Source: Microbacterium sp. Se63.02b (GTDB taxonomy: Bacteria; Actinomycetota; Actinomycetes; Actinomycetales; Microbacteriaceae). Taken from it: a stretch of DNA of 64,000 nt. Of this stretch, positions 45,512 to 54,826 are shown piece after piece. The stretch covers positions 1,984,001-2,048,000 of the forward strand of contig NZ_CP050453.1 in the NCBI RefSeq assembly GCF_014171575.1, given 5' to 3'. A program made the translations under genes and the position numbers. Below the pieces are notes generated by a model. The model was not told where the DNA came from and searched no databases. It saw nothing but the letters and a program-made list of their open reading frames with translations. Each line of letters opens with the position of its first letter. The stretch's first letter is position 1.

Positions 45512-46267
45512 TCATGAGGGCACTCGGTCTACCCAGGTGGGGTACTTCGCCGACCGGCCATCGCCTGACGACGTCCGCGTCACACGACGTCGCACCCACG
45601 GCCCGACGAACTCGCGGTAGTACGCGAGTCCTGAGGGTCCTCCGTCGAGACGATCACTCGGCGCCCACCATGTCTCTGGGGGCTCGAAACCGAGGGCGTG
45701 CAGCACACGCGCCGCCACACGGTGATGGCCCGCCGCGTTCATGTGCAGGCGGTCATCCGCCCAGTACGCCCCTCGGGACAGCTCGTGGTCGGGCCAGTTG
45801 AGAGCGCGAACGACGTCAGGACGGTCCTCGATCCGGCGCAGCACGGCGTCAGAGAGGAGGTCGCCCCTGCGCTGCACGAGGTTTCCCATCGGGAGCTGAC
45901 CGCTCGGGTTGGCGCCGGAGAGGAGGATCATGGTCACGCCCTCTTCGTCGCAGCGTCGCAGAACGCGGCTGAAGGCGTCGGCGATGTGCTCGACATCGGT
46001 GCGCGGTCGGAGCATGTCGTTGCCGCCGCCGTTGAAGGAGAGATGCGTGGGGCGTAGCGCGAGTGCGGGTTCGAGTTGCTCCTCGACGATGGGCCAGGCG
46101 AGCTTGCCGCGGATCGCGAGGTTCGCGTACTGGATTCCGTGCCCGGCCGCATCGGCCCAGCCTTGAGCCGCGATGTCGGCCCAGCCGCGCTCCTGTCCAT
46201 TCGGGAGGACGTCACCGACTCCCTCGGTGAACGAATCGCCGATCGCCACGAAGCGTACATCTGCCAT
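45512..46267 (-). CDS. SGNH/GDSL-type hydrolase (paralogue)
   Basis: The 251-residue protein has block I FVAIGDSFTEGVGD, block II NLAIRGKLAWP, block III FNGGGNDMLRP and block V DRLHMNAAGHHRVAARVL. These match the hydrolase at 14511-15338 (same GDSFTEG, ERGWAD, YANLA, RGKL and GGND order), so the two are paralogues. No signal peptide is present. A TAGGCT hexamer lies 6 nt before ATG 46267. The SUMF1-like gene follows and may be co-transcribed. The substrate is unknown. Confidence 0.9.
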   Translation of the reverse strand: MADVRFVAIGDSFTEGVGDVLPNGQERGWADIAAQGWADAAGHGIQYANLAIRGKLAWPIVEEQLEPALALRPTHLSFNGGGNDMLRPRTDVEHIADAFSRVLRRCDEEGVTMILLSGANPSGQLPMGNLVQRRGDLLSDAVLRRIEDRPDVVRALNWPDHELSRGAYWADDRLHMNAAGHHRVAARVLHALGFEPPETWWAPSDRLDGGPSGLAYYREFVGPWVRRRVTRTSSGDGRSAKYPTWVDRVPS

Positions 46268-46273
46268 CGTCCC

Positions 46274-46279
46274 AGCCTA
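46274..46279 (-). promoter_or_regulatory. -10 hexamer TAGGCT, leaderless SGNH transcript
   Basis: On the minus strand TAGGCT is followed by 6 nt and ATG 46267, with no Shine-Dalgarno site. Confidence 0.5.
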
Positions 46280-46332
46280 TTGCTGCTGGTGGCGGGGAGA
46301 TCGTCTCAGAAGCGTGCACACGAGGCTGCGGT

Positions 46333-47685
46333 TCAGCGATCGTCGAGCGCGACGCCGCCGCGGTCGACCAGGCCCCACGCCGCGGCCGCCGCGCCGACGA
46401 AGCAGAGCCCGAACACGGCGAAGAGGAGGGGCGCTCCGCCGGCGACCAGCATGACGGGGACGGAGAGGGGCGCGATGATCGAGGCGATCCTGCCCACGCC
46501 GGCCGCCCATCCCGCCCCTGTCCCGCGCAACGATGTGGGATAGATCTCCGGTGTCACGGCATAGAGCGCGCCCCAGGCGCCGAGGTTGAAGAACGACAGC
46601 GCCATTCCTGCCGCGATGATCGCCCCTTCGGTGTCGGCGGTACCGAAGAACACCGCCGACACGGCAGACCCGACCAGGAAGAGGGAGAGCGTCAGCCGCC
46701 TTCCCCACACTTCGATCAGCCACGCCGCGACAGCATAGCCCGGCAACTGCGCGAGAGTGATGATGAGTGTGTATCCGAACGACGTGACCAGATCGAAGCC
46801 GGCGTCGACGAGGATGCTGGGGATCCAGATGAACGCCCCGTAGTACGCGAAGTTCACCCCGAGCCACACCACCCACAGGCACAGCGTCCGCACCCGGAAC
46901 TCCGGATTCCACAGCGTGGCCAGGCGCGCTCTGGTCGTGGCGGCGATGGTCCGCGACGCGGGTTCCTTCCGGATCGCGGGGCCGGACACAGCGCCCGCAT
47001 CCGCTTCGAAGGCCGACACGATGCGGTCGGCTTCGGCGATACGTCCCCGAGAGGCGAGCCATCGCGGCGACTCCGGCATACCCCACCGCACGAACATCGC
47101 ATAGACGGCAGGGATCGCCCCGAGCGCGAAGGCCCAACGCCAGCCGTCGTCGGACGCCGGGATGACGAGGAATCCGATCACCGCAGCCGCTGTCCACCCG
47201 AGCGCCCAGAAGGCCTCGAGGATCACGATCAACCGCCCGCGGATGCGCGAAGGAGCGAACTCGCTGACATACGTCGACGCGACCGGGAGCTCCGCACCCA
47301 GCCCCAGACCGACGAAGAACCTCAGCAGCAGGAGCATGGCGAGGCCCCCGACGAGGGCGCTCGCACCGGTCGCGATGCCGTATACGAGCAAGGTGATCGC
47401 GAACACCTGCCGGCGCCCGAAGCGGTCAGCGAGGAGTCCGCCGAGGGTGGCTCCGATCGCCATGCCGAGGAACCCGACGGACGCGATCCAGCCGGCTTCC
47501 CCCTTGGTCAGACCCCATTGCTGCGTCAGCGCCGCGAGGATGAACGAGATGAGCCCGACGTCCATCGCATCCAGCGCCCAGCCGAGCCCAGAACCGGTGA
47601 GCAGACGGAGGTGTCGACGCGTGAAAGGCAGGACGTCCAGGCGCTCGGCGAGCGAAGATCGACTCGGCAGGGCGGTGTTGGCCAT
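46333..47685 (-). CDS. Major facilitator superfamily transporter (sugar-porter/NiaP-like)
   Basis: The protein (450 residues from ATG 47685) has 12 membrane helices. MFS signatures are GGLLADRFGRRQVFAIT (loop 2-3), LGAELPVASTYVSEFAPSRI with RGR (end of helix 5) and LIEVWGRRLTLS (loop 8-9). This pattern fits the sugar-porter/NiaP-like and aromatic-acid MFS groups rather than drug pumps. The substrate is unknown. ATG 47694 is also in frame, but a TACGAT hexamer 7 nt before 47685 supports the shorter form. Confidence 0.9.
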   Translation of the reverse strand: MANTALPSRSSLAERLDVLPFTRRHLRLLTGSGLGWALDAMDVGLISFILAALTQQWGLTKGEAGWIASVGFLGMAIGATLGGLLADRFGRRQVFAITLLVYGIATGASALVGGLAMLLLLRFFVGLGLGAELPVASTYVSEFAPSRIRGRLIVILEAFWALGWTAAAVIGFLVIPASDDGWRWAFALGAIPAVYAMFVRWGMPESPRWLASRGRIAEADRIVSAFEADAGAVSGPAIRKEPASRTIAATTRARLATLWNPEFRVRTLCLWVVWLGVNFAYYGAFIWIPSILVDAGFDLVTSFGYTLIITLAQLPGYAVAAWLIEVWGRRLTLSLFLVGSAVSAVFFGTADTEGAIIAAGMALSFFNLGAWGALYAVTPEIYPTSLRGTGAGWAAGVGRIASIIAPLSVPVMLVAGGAPLLFAVFGLCFVGAAAAAWGLVDRGGVALDDR

Positions 47686-47692
47686 GCTCTTC

Positions 47693-47698
47693 ATCGTA
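47693..47698 (-). promoter_or_regulatory. -10 hexamer TACGAT, leaderless MFS transcript
   Basis: On the minus strand TACGAT overlaps the upstream ATG 47694 and stands 7 nt before ATG 47685. Confidence 0.45.
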
Positions 47699-47734
47699 GA
47701 GCCGTGCCGATACCGCCCTGCGTCGGATGACGCG

Positions 47735-48769
47735 TCAGGCCCGGTCGGCGAGGATCTTCCGAACGCGCGGGATGACCTCCGTGCCGTACAGCTCGATGCT
47801 GCGCATCATCGACTCGTGCGACAGGGTTCCGGTGGCGTACTTCAGATCGAAGCGCCCCAGCCCGAGCGTCGTGATCGTATCGGCGATCTTCGTCGCGACC
47901 CGCTCCGGAGAGCCCGCGTAGATGGCGCCCTCCGGTCCCACGTCGTTCTGGAACCGCGCCCGACTGTACGCGGGCCAGCCGCGTTCCCGCCCGATCGTGT
48001 TGTTCATCGCCTCGAAGCCCGAGTACGCGGCTTCCCACGCCTCGTCGTCCGTCGCGGCGATGTGCCCCGGCGAGTGCACGGAGACCGGATGCGAGGTCGT
48101 TCCGAAGGACGAGACCGAACGGTGATAGAGGTCGACGAACGGCTTGAACCGATGAGCCGGCCCGCCGATGATCGCGAGCATCAATCCGAGACCATGACGA
48201 GCCACGCGCACGACGGACTCAGGGCTCCCGCCGACACCGACCCACGTGCGCAGTCCCTTCTCGGTCTTGGGGAAGACGTTCGCGTTCTCGAGAGGCGCGC
48301 GCATCGTGCCGGACCACGTGACGGGTTCTTCCTTGAGCAACTCGACGAAGAGCTCGAGCTTCTGCTCGAAGAGCGCATCGTAGTCGCGGAGGTCGTAGCC
48401 GAACAACGGGAACGACTCGATGAAGGAGCCGCGACCGAGCACGACCTCCGCCCGTCCGTTCGAGAGCGCATCGAGCGTCGAGAAGCGCTCGAACACGCGC
48501 ACCGGATCGTCCGACGACAAGACGGTCACCGCGGTTCCGAGCCGGATGTGCTCGGTTCGCGCCGCGATCGCCGCGAGCACCATCTCCGGAGCGGAGACAG
48601 CGAACTCGGTGCGGTGGTGCTCCCCCACGCCGAAGAAGTCCACGCCGACGGTGTCGGCCAGTTCCGCCTGTGCCACGATGTTGCGGATGGTCTGAGCTCC
48701 GGTGAGAAGCTCCCCGTCCGCATCGCGGGTGATGTCGCCGAAGGTGTCCAGCCCGAACTCGATGCTCAT
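47735..48769 (-). CDS. LLM-class (luciferase-like) flavin-dependent oxidoreductase
   Basis: A 344-residue TIM-barrel flavoprotein of the bacterial luciferase superfamily. The N-terminus (MSIEFGLDTFGDITRDADGE), VDFFGVGEHHRTEFAVSAPE (His pair near the active site), LGTAVTVLSSDDPVRVFER and VVLGRGSFIESFP are typical of the CE1758/atu2307-type group that uses FMN or F420. The substrate cannot be predicted. AAAGGGA precedes ATG 48769. It is downstream of no other gene and ends 40 nt before the MFS gene region. Confidence 0.9.
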   Translation of the reverse strand: MSIEFGLDTFGDITRDADGELLTGAQTIRNIVAQAELADTVGVDFFGVGEHHRTEFAVSAPEMVLAAIAARTEHIRLGTAVTVLSSDDPVRVFERFSTLDALSNGRAEVVLGRGSFIESFPLFGYDLRDYDALFEQKLELFVELLKEEPVTWSGTMRAPLENANVFPKTEKGLRTWVGVGGSPESVVRVARHGLGLMLAIIGGPAHRFKPFVDLYHRSVSSFGTTSHPVSVHSPGHIAATDDEAWEAAYSGFEAMNNTIGRERGWPAYSRARFQNDVGPEGAIYAGSPERVATKIADTITTLGLGRFDLKYATGTLSHESMMRSIELYGTEVIPRVRKILADRA

Positions 48770-48824
48770 GTCATCCCTTTCCTATTCAGGTGAATGAACA
48801 CCGGGGGTACGCCGCGCATTCCCC

Positions 48825-50501
48825 TCAGCGTGGGAGCAACGCGGTGCGGAGGGTGTCGAGCCCCACGCCGCCCATGTCCAGCGCGCGCGTGTGGAACGCC
48901 TTGAACGAGAACGCCTCGCCCTCGGCGGCACGCACCCCATCGCGCACCTGCTCCCAGATGCGCTGACCGACCTTGTACGACGGCGCCTGACCGGGCCAGC
49001 CGAGGTAGCGGTTGACCTCGAACTGGACGAACTGATCCGACATGTTGACATTGCGGCGCATGAACTCGAGCGCGTACTCGGCATCCCACACGCCGGTGCC
49101 ATCGAGGCGGGGCTTGCCGAGGTGCACACCGATGTCGAGCACCACTCTGGCGGCGCGCATCCGCTGACCGTCGAGCATGCCGAGGCGGTCAGCCGAATCA
49201 TCGAGGTACCCGAGCTGCTCCATCAGACGCTCGGCGTAGAGCGCCCAGCCCTCGGCGTGACCCGACGTGCCGGCGAGCAGTCGACGCCAGGAGTTGAGCT
49301 CGGCCCGGTTGTACACGGCCTGAGCGATCTGCAGGTGGTGTCCCGGTACGCCCTCGTGATAGACGGTCGTCAACTCCCGCCATGTATCGAACTCCGTCAC
49401 GCCCTCTGGGACCGACCACCACATCCGGCCGGGGCGTGAGAAATCGTCGGTCGGACCCGTGTAGTAGATCCCGCCCTCCTGAGTCGGGGCGATCATGCAC
49501 TCGATGGTGCGGATCGCCTCCGGAATGTCGAAATGCGAGGCGGCGAGTTCGGCCACTGCCCGATCGCTGGTCTCCTGCATCCATTTCTGGAGCGCGTCGG
49601 TGCCGACGAGCTTGCGCGAAGGATCGGCCTCCAGGTGGGCGACCGCTTCTTCCACAGACGCGCCAGGTAGGATCTCGTTCGCGATCGCGGTCTGCTCCGC
49701 CACCATGCGATCGAGCTCCTCGCGCCCCCATTCGTAGGTCTCGTCGAGGTCGATCGTCGCCCCCAGGAATCGGCGGGAGTTCAAGGCGTAGAGCTCGCGC
49801 CCCACCGCATCGACCTCGCCGGCGACGGGAGCCAGCTCCTCAGCGAGGAACCGACGCAGTTCGTCGTAGGCGACCCGTGCGGCCGCGGAATTGTCTGCCA
49901 GTGTCCGGGCGAGGGACGCGGGAAGCTGACCCTCGTCGGGGTCGGCGTGCGCGACGAAAGCCGCGAAGAAACCGTCGTCCGCGGTGTAGCGGTCGATCTG
50001 GAGCGCGACCTCTGTGACCTGACGGCGGGCAGGAGTGATGCCCTCGGCGATGCCGGTGCGGAGCGTCTCGACGTACCCCCGAAGCGCCGCGGGAACGGCC
50101 GCGAGGCGCGTGGCGATCACGTCCCAGTCGTCGACGGTCGCTGTCGGCATGAGGTCGAACGCGGAGCGGACATCCTGCGGTGCCGAAGCGATCACGTTGA
50201 GGTCGCGCAGATGCCACTTCGCGTCGTGGAACTCCAGATCCAGACGGAGCTCAGAGCTCAGATCGGTCTTCGTGACCTCGTCGATGGCGTCGGTCGGTTC
50301 GAGCGCCGACAGTTTGTCGAGAGTCGCTCGGGTCGCCGCTGCGATCTCGTCGTGACCGGCGGGGCTGAGGTCGCCGAACCGATCGTTGACCTCGTCGCGA
50401 CCGATGTAGGTGCCGAGCGTGGGCGCCAGAACCGCGATCGTGTCGACCCATTCATCGGCGACGGCGTCGATGGCGGAGGGAGTGCGGGGAGCTGAAGTCA
50501 T
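48825..50501 (-). CDS. DUF885-family metallopeptidase-like protein
   Basis: The 558-residue protein matches the DUF885 family, mostly alpha-helical with a gluzincin-type zinc site: TTVYHEGVPGHHLQIAQAVY contains HEGxPGHH, where HExxH-like ligands are spaced, and ARVVLDIGVHLGK and AEGWALYAERLMEQLG follow. Family members are probably zinc carboxy- or dipeptidases, but few are characterised. No signal peptide is seen. A longer ORF extends upstream to 50741, but ATG 50501 is supported by a TAGGCT hexamer 7 nt upstream. Confidence 0.9.
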   Translation of the reverse strand: MTSAPRTPSAIDAVADEWVDTIAVLAPTLGTYIGRDEVNDRFGDLSPAGHDEIAAATRATLDKLSALEPTDAIDEVTKTDLSSELRLDLEFHDAKWHLRDLNVIASAPQDVRSAFDLMPTATVDDWDVIATRLAAVPAALRGYVETLRTGIAEGITPARRQVTEVALQIDRYTADDGFFAAFVAHADPDEGQLPASLARTLADNSAAARVAYDELRRFLAEELAPVAGEVDAVGRELYALNSRRFLGATIDLDETYEWGREELDRMVAEQTAIANEILPGASVEEAVAHLEADPSRKLVGTDALQKWMQETSDRAVAELAASHFDIPEAIRTIECMIAPTQEGGIYYTGPTDDFSRPGRMWWSVPEGVTEFDTWRELTTVYHEGVPGHHLQIAQAVYNRAELNSWRRLLAGTSGHAEGWALYAERLMEQLGYLDDSADRLGMLDGQRMRAARVVLDIGVHLGKPRLDGTGVWDAEYALEFMRRNVNMSDQFVQFEVNRYLGWPGQAPSYKVGQRIWEQVRDGVRAAEGEAFSFKAFHTRALDMGGVGLDTLRTALLPR

Positions 50502-50508
50502 ACCCTTC

Positions 50509-50514
50509 AGCCTA
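50509..50514 (-). promoter_or_regulatory. -10 hexamer TAGGCT, leaderless DUF885 transcript
   Basis: On the minus strand TAGGCT is followed by 7 nt and ATG 50501. Confidence 0.5.
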
Positions 50515-50541
50515 ATCCCCGACCCCTCGCCGCACCGGTGC

Positions 50542-53174
50542 CTAGTGCGCGGCCTCGTTCCAGTCGCGTCCGCGCCCGACCTGCACGTCGAGCGGCACCG
50601 ACAGTTCGGCGGCATCACCCATCCGGGCCCGGACGATGCGCTCGGTGGCATCCCACTCCCCCGGGGCGACTTCGACCACGAGTTCGTCGTGGATCTGGAG
50701 CAGAACCCGAGAAGCGAGACCCTCCGTGTGCAGGTCGTCATGGATGTGCAGCAGCGCGATCTTCATGATGTCGGCCGCACTGCCTTGGATCGGGGCGTTG
50801 AGAGCGGCACGTTCGGCGTTCTCGCGCAGCACGCGGTTGGGACTCGCGAGGTCGGGGAACGGCCGACGGCGGCCGAAGATGGTCTCGGTGTACCCGACCT
50901 CCTTGGCCTTCATGACAGACGCGCGGAGGTAGTCGCGGACGGCACCGAACCTCGCGAAGTACTCCACCATCAGCTGTTTGGCCTCGGACTGCTCGATGCG
51001 CAGCTGCTTCGACAGCCCGAATGCCGACAGCCCGTAGACCAGGCCGTACGACATCGCCTTGACCTTGGTGCGCATCGCGGGTGTGACCTCGCTCGGGTCG
51101 ACGCCGAACACGCGCGCGCCGACGAAGCGATGCAGGTCTTCGCCGCTGTTGAACGCCTCGATCAGCCCTTCGTCACCCGAGAGGTGCGCCATGATGCGCA
51201 TCTCGATCTGCGAGTAGTCGGCCGTGAGAAGAGCTTCGTACCCCTCGCCGACCTCGAAGGCACTTCGGATGCGGCGGGACTCCTCGGTGCGCACCGGGAT
51301 GTTCTGCAGGTTCGGATCGGTGCTGGACAGCCGCCCTGTCTGGCTCCCGGTCTGGACATAGGTCGTGTGCACCCGGTGATCGGCTCCGATGGCCGTGTCG
51401 AGCGACTCGATGATCTGACGGAGCTTAGTCGCTTCGCGGTGCTGCAGCAGCAGGCTCAGGAACGGATGGGGATGGCTTTCCTGCAGGTCCGCGAGCACGG
51501 CGGCGTCCGTCGAATAGCCGGTCTTCGTCTTTCGGGTCTTCGGCAGCTGGAGGTCTTCGAACAGCACCTCCTGCAGCTGCTTGGGAGAGCCGAGGTTGAA
51601 CTCGCGTCCGACGACCGAGAACGCCTCCTGCGCGAGCCCCTCGGCGCGCGTGGCGAGCTCACCCGAGAACGTCGAGAGCACCTCGTGGGATACCGCCACG
51701 CCGGCGACCTCCATGTCGGCGAGGGTGAGCAGCGTCGGCAGCTCGATGTCGACCAGTACCGTGGCGACTGATTCAGGGAGATCCTCCCGCAGAGCGTCCG
51801 CGACCCGGAGGGCGAACCACGCCTCCTGTGAGGGCGTCGCGCCCTCGGTCTCGGGAACGAGCTGCGTCGGGTCGGCTTCCGGCAGCTTCTCGCCCAGATA
51901 GCGCTCGACCAGGTCGGCGAGCGTCTTGTCGGGGAAGCTCGGGCGCAGCAGCCATCCGGCGAGGCTCGTGTCATAAGCGAGGCCACGGAGGCGGATGCCC
52001 TGACGGATCAGCGCCTTCACCTGCGGCTTCGCGTCATGCAGCACCTTCGGCGCGTCGGACTCGAGCCATCCGCGAAGTGCATCGGCCGCAGCATCCGGCC
52101 AGGCGGACTCGCGCACCTCGCTCGCCGTCGCGGCACCGATGCGCACTGGCACACCCCCTGCGTCGCGAGTCGGATCGCGACGTCGCCGTCCTGCGCGGCC
52201 GCCCAGGTCGCGAGGTCTGTCTCCGAGACCTCGACGGGGGTGGGCAGCACGACGACGGACGCGGGGTCGTCCGCCACCTCGCCTGCTCCGACGGCTTCGA
52301 AGACTCGGGGCAGCAGAGTGCGGAACTCGAGGCGGGCGAAGATGTCGCGCACCGCCTGTGCGTCGATGGGCGTGACGACGAGGTCGGCGGGTCCCACCGG
52401 CAGCTCGACGTCGGTGAGCAGGCGGTTGAGCTTGCGATTGCGCCGCACGTCGTCGATGTGGTCGCGGAGGTTGCCGCCGACGACGCCCTTGATCTCGTCG
52501 GCGCGCGCGATCAGCTCATCGAGGGAGCCGAACTGCGTCAGCCACTTGACCGCGGTCTTCTCGCCCACCTTCGGCACACCGGGGAGGTTGTCGCTGGTCT
52601 CGCCTACGAGAGCCGCGATGTCGGGGTACTGCTCGGGCCGGACGCCGTAGCGCTCCTGCACCGTGGCCGGGTCGTAGCGCTTGAGCTGGGAGACGCCCTG
52701 CACCGACGGATAGAGCAGGGTGACGTCGTCGTTCACGAGTTGGATGGTGTCGCGGTCGCCGGAGACGACGAGCACCTCGAAGCCCTGCTCGGCACCCTGA
52801 GACGCCAGCGTCGCGAGGATGTCGTCGGCCTCGATCCCCTCTTTCGTCAGCACCGGTATCGACATGGCGGCGAGGCAGTCCTGCAGAAGAGGGATCTGTC
52901 CCTTGAACTCCTGCGGCGACTCCGAGCGGGTGGCCTTGTACTCCGGGTACTCGTCTGTGCGGAACGAGTGACGCGAGGTGTCGAAGGCGATGGCCAGGTG
53001 CGTCGGCTGCTCGGCCTTGATGAGGTTCACCAGCATCGACAGGAAACCGTAGATGCCGTTCGTGTGCTGGTTGTCCTTGGTCGTGAAGTTCTCGACCGGG
53101 AGGGCGAAGAAGGCACGGTAGGCGAGCGAGTGGCCGTCGACGACCATGAGGGTAGGCTTTGCGGAGTCCGTCAC
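50542..53174 (-). CDS. polA: DNA polymerase I (frame broken as read)
   Basis: PolA fills gaps and removes RNA primers during replication and repair. The N-terminal part has the 5'-nuclease domain (VVDGHSLAYRAFFALP, GIEADDILATLA, SGDRDTIQLV). The C-terminal part carries polymerase motif A DYSQIEMRIMAHLSGD, motif B KVKAMSYGLVYGLSAFG and motif C QIHDELVVEV. Motif B has tyrosine where Escherichia coli has phenylalanine, as in mycobacterial PolA. The 3'-5' exonuclease domain appears degenerate. One base is missing in the C run 52154-52158; corrected length is about 877 residues. Because polA is nearly essential, a sequence error is likely. GTG 53174 fits a leaderless start. Confidence 0.95.
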
Positions 53175-53180
53175 CCTGTC

Positions 53181-53186
53181 AGCCTA
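53181..53186 (-). promoter_or_regulatory. -10 hexamer TAGGCT, leaderless polA transcript
   Basis: On the minus strand TAGGCT is followed by 6 nt and GTG 53174, which encodes MTDSAKP. Confidence 0.55.
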
Positions 53187-53218
53187 ACGAGGACGACAGA
53201 CACCCGCTGAGGAGGATC

Positions 53219-53647
53219 ATGAGCGACGTCGCGACGAGCGAAGGGCTCGAGTGGGCCACGGCCCGCGGAATGGGCGCTCTCGCCGAGAAGATGGGCATGG
53301 AGTTCGTCGAGTTCAGCGTTGATCGCTGCGTGGCGACGATGCCTGTCGAGGGCAACACCCAGCCCGTGGGCCTCATGCACGGCGGAGCGTACGTGGTGCT
53401 CGGCGAGTCGCTCGGGTCGATGGCAGCCAATCTGCATGCGGGCGCAGGTCGACTCGCGGTCGGCGTCGACATCAACGCGACGCACACCCGATCGGCGACG
53501 TCGGGAGTCGTCACCGGCGTGTGCACCCCTGTCCACCTCGGGCGGAGCATCACGGTGCACGAGATCGTGGTGACGGACGATCAGGGACGTCGGTGCTCGA
53601 CGATCCGGATCACGAACATGATCAAGGACCTTCCCTCGGGGAGCTGA
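53219..53647 (+). CDS. Hotdog-fold thioesterase, PaaI type
   Basis: A 142-residue hotdog protein that probably hydrolyses acyl-CoA thioesters. The PaaI-type core is PVGLMHGGAYVVLGESLGSM, with the His-Gly-Gly and Glu/Asp positions of the active site, followed by VGVDINATHTRSATSGVVTG. ATG 53219 follows GGAGGA by 2-3 nt and is chosen over the upstream in-frame start. It is divergent from polA and its 3' end overlaps the convergent GNAT gene by 26 nt. Exact substrate is unknown. Confidence 0.92.
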   Translation: MSDVATSEGLEWATARGMGALAEKMGMEFVEFSVDRCVATMPVEGNTQPVGLMHGGAYVVLGESLGSMAANLHAGAGRLAVGVDINATHTRSATSGVVTGVCTPVHLGRSITVHEIVVTDDQGRRCSTIRITNMIKDLPSGS

Positions 53648-54200
53648 GCGGCACCTCGAGCAGCCGCTGGAACAGCAGGTGGTCCTGCCACTCCCCCGCG
53701 ATCAGCAGGTACTTCGGCGCGAGTCCGATGCGCTCGAAGCCGTTGCCGAGCAGCACGCGCTGGGAGCCGAGGTTGTGCAGCAGCGTCGCGGCCTGAAGGC
53801 GATGCAGGCGCAGCTCATCCCGCGCATATCCCGCGATCTCTCCTACCGCCCGACTCGCCAGTCCTCGGCGTAGGCGTGACGCATCGATCCAGTAGCCGAG
53901 ATCCGCGCTCCAGAAGGCACCGCGCACGATGTTGTTGAGGTTCATCCGCCCGCGGATCTCGCCGTCATCCGACTCGATCACGAAGCGGACGCTGCGGCCG
54001 GCGGCTGCGTCCTCCACGCACTGCTGCGCGTGCTGCTCCTGCGAGGCGACGGCGAAGAACGCCTCGGAGCGGATCGGCTCCCACGGCGCGAGATGCTCCC
54101 GGTTCGCGAGATACGCCCGCGAGAGAGCAGCACCGTCACCGAGGCGGACCGGCCGAAGGATGTGCTCGGCGTCGAGCCGGAGGACCCCGGCCGCCACCAT
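53622..54200 (-). CDS. GNAT-family N-acetyltransferase (RimJ/RimL-like)
   Basis: The 192-residue protein begins with a short segment and ILRPVRLGDGAALSRAYLAN, then has SADLGYWIDASRLRRGLASR (acetyl-CoA-binding region) and NLGSQRVLLGNGFERIGLAP, the C-terminal RimJ/RimL signature. RimJ/RimL enzymes acetylate ribosomal protein N-termini, but many homologues act on small molecules, so the target is open. Its start abuts the end of the ANTAR regulator gene, suggesting one transcript. Confidence 0.9.
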   Translation of the reverse strand: MVAAGVLRLDAEHILRPVRLGDGAALSRAYLANREHLAPWEPIRSEAFFAVASQEQHAQQCVEDAAAGRSVRFVIESDDGEIRGRMNLNNIVRGAFWSADLGYWIDASRLRRGLASRAVGEIAGYARDELRLHRLQAATLLHNLGSQRVLLGNGFERIGLAPKYLLIAGEWQDHLLFQRLLEVPLSSPREGP

Positions 54201-54820
54201 TACTTCTTCGGCGCGAGCTGCTCGATGATCGCCTTGGCGACGTCCTGCATCGTCAGGCGACGGTCCATGGACGCCTTCTGGATCCAGCGGAACGCCTCGG
54301 GCTCGCTCAGACCCATCTTCTCGTTGAGCAGCCCCTTGGCCCGGTCGACGAGTTTACGGGTCTCGAAGCGCTCGACCATGTCGGCGACCTCGGCCTCGAG
54401 CGTGATGATCTGCTCATGACGAGCCAGCGCGATCTCGATCGCGGGAAGGAGGTCGTTCGGCGTGAACGGCTTCACGACATATGCCAGGGCGCCCGCCTCG
54501 CTCGCGCGCTCGACGAGCTCCTTCTGGCTGAACGCCGTCAGGAGGACCACGGGTGCGATGTTGCCCTTGTGCAGCTTCTCCGCGGCGCTGATGCCGTCGA
54601 GCTGAGGCATCTTGACGTCCATGATGACGAGGTCGGGCCGCAGCTCGGTCGCGAGCGCCACCGCCGTCTCTCCGTCACCAGCCTCGCCGACGACATCGAA
54701 GCCGTTGTCGCGGAGGATCTCGACGATGTCGAGACGGATCAACGACTCGTCTTCGGCGACGACGACGCGTCGGGGTGCGGATGACGTGGGCTGTTCGGCC
54801 TGCTCTTCGTGCTCTGTCAC
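54200..54820 (-). CDS. pdtaR: ANTAR-domain response regulator (PdtaR type)
   Basis: The 206-residue protein has an N-terminal receiver domain (VVVAEDESLIRLDIVEIL; phospho-acceptor D68 in DLVIMDVKMP; K in AYVVKPF) and a C-terminal ANTAR RNA-binding domain (VDRAKGLLNEKMGLSEPEAF with the conserved Ala-Lys-Gly). ANTAR regulators bind dual hairpins in mRNA leaders to prevent termination. Its M. tuberculosis counterpart Rv1626 pairs with the PdtaS kinase; no histidine kinase is present here. GTG 54820 follows TAGGAT by 6 nt. Confidence 0.94.
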   Translation of the reverse strand: MTEHEEQAEQPTSSAPRRVVVAEDESLIRLDIVEILRDNGFDVVGEAGDGETAVALATELRPDLVIMDVKMPQLDGISAAEKLHKGNIAPVVLLTAFSQKELVERASEAGALAYVVKPFTPNDLLPAIEIALARHEQIITLEAEVADMVERFETRKLVDRAKGLLNEKMGLSEPEAFRWIQKASMDRRLTMQDVAKAIIEQLAPKK

Positions 54821-54826
54821 ATGACC

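Noticed and set aside
43900..45801. Plus-strand ORF of 633 codons
   Set aside because: It spans the antisense of three minus-strand genes (arginase family, SUMF1-like, SGNH), which all show conserved motifs.
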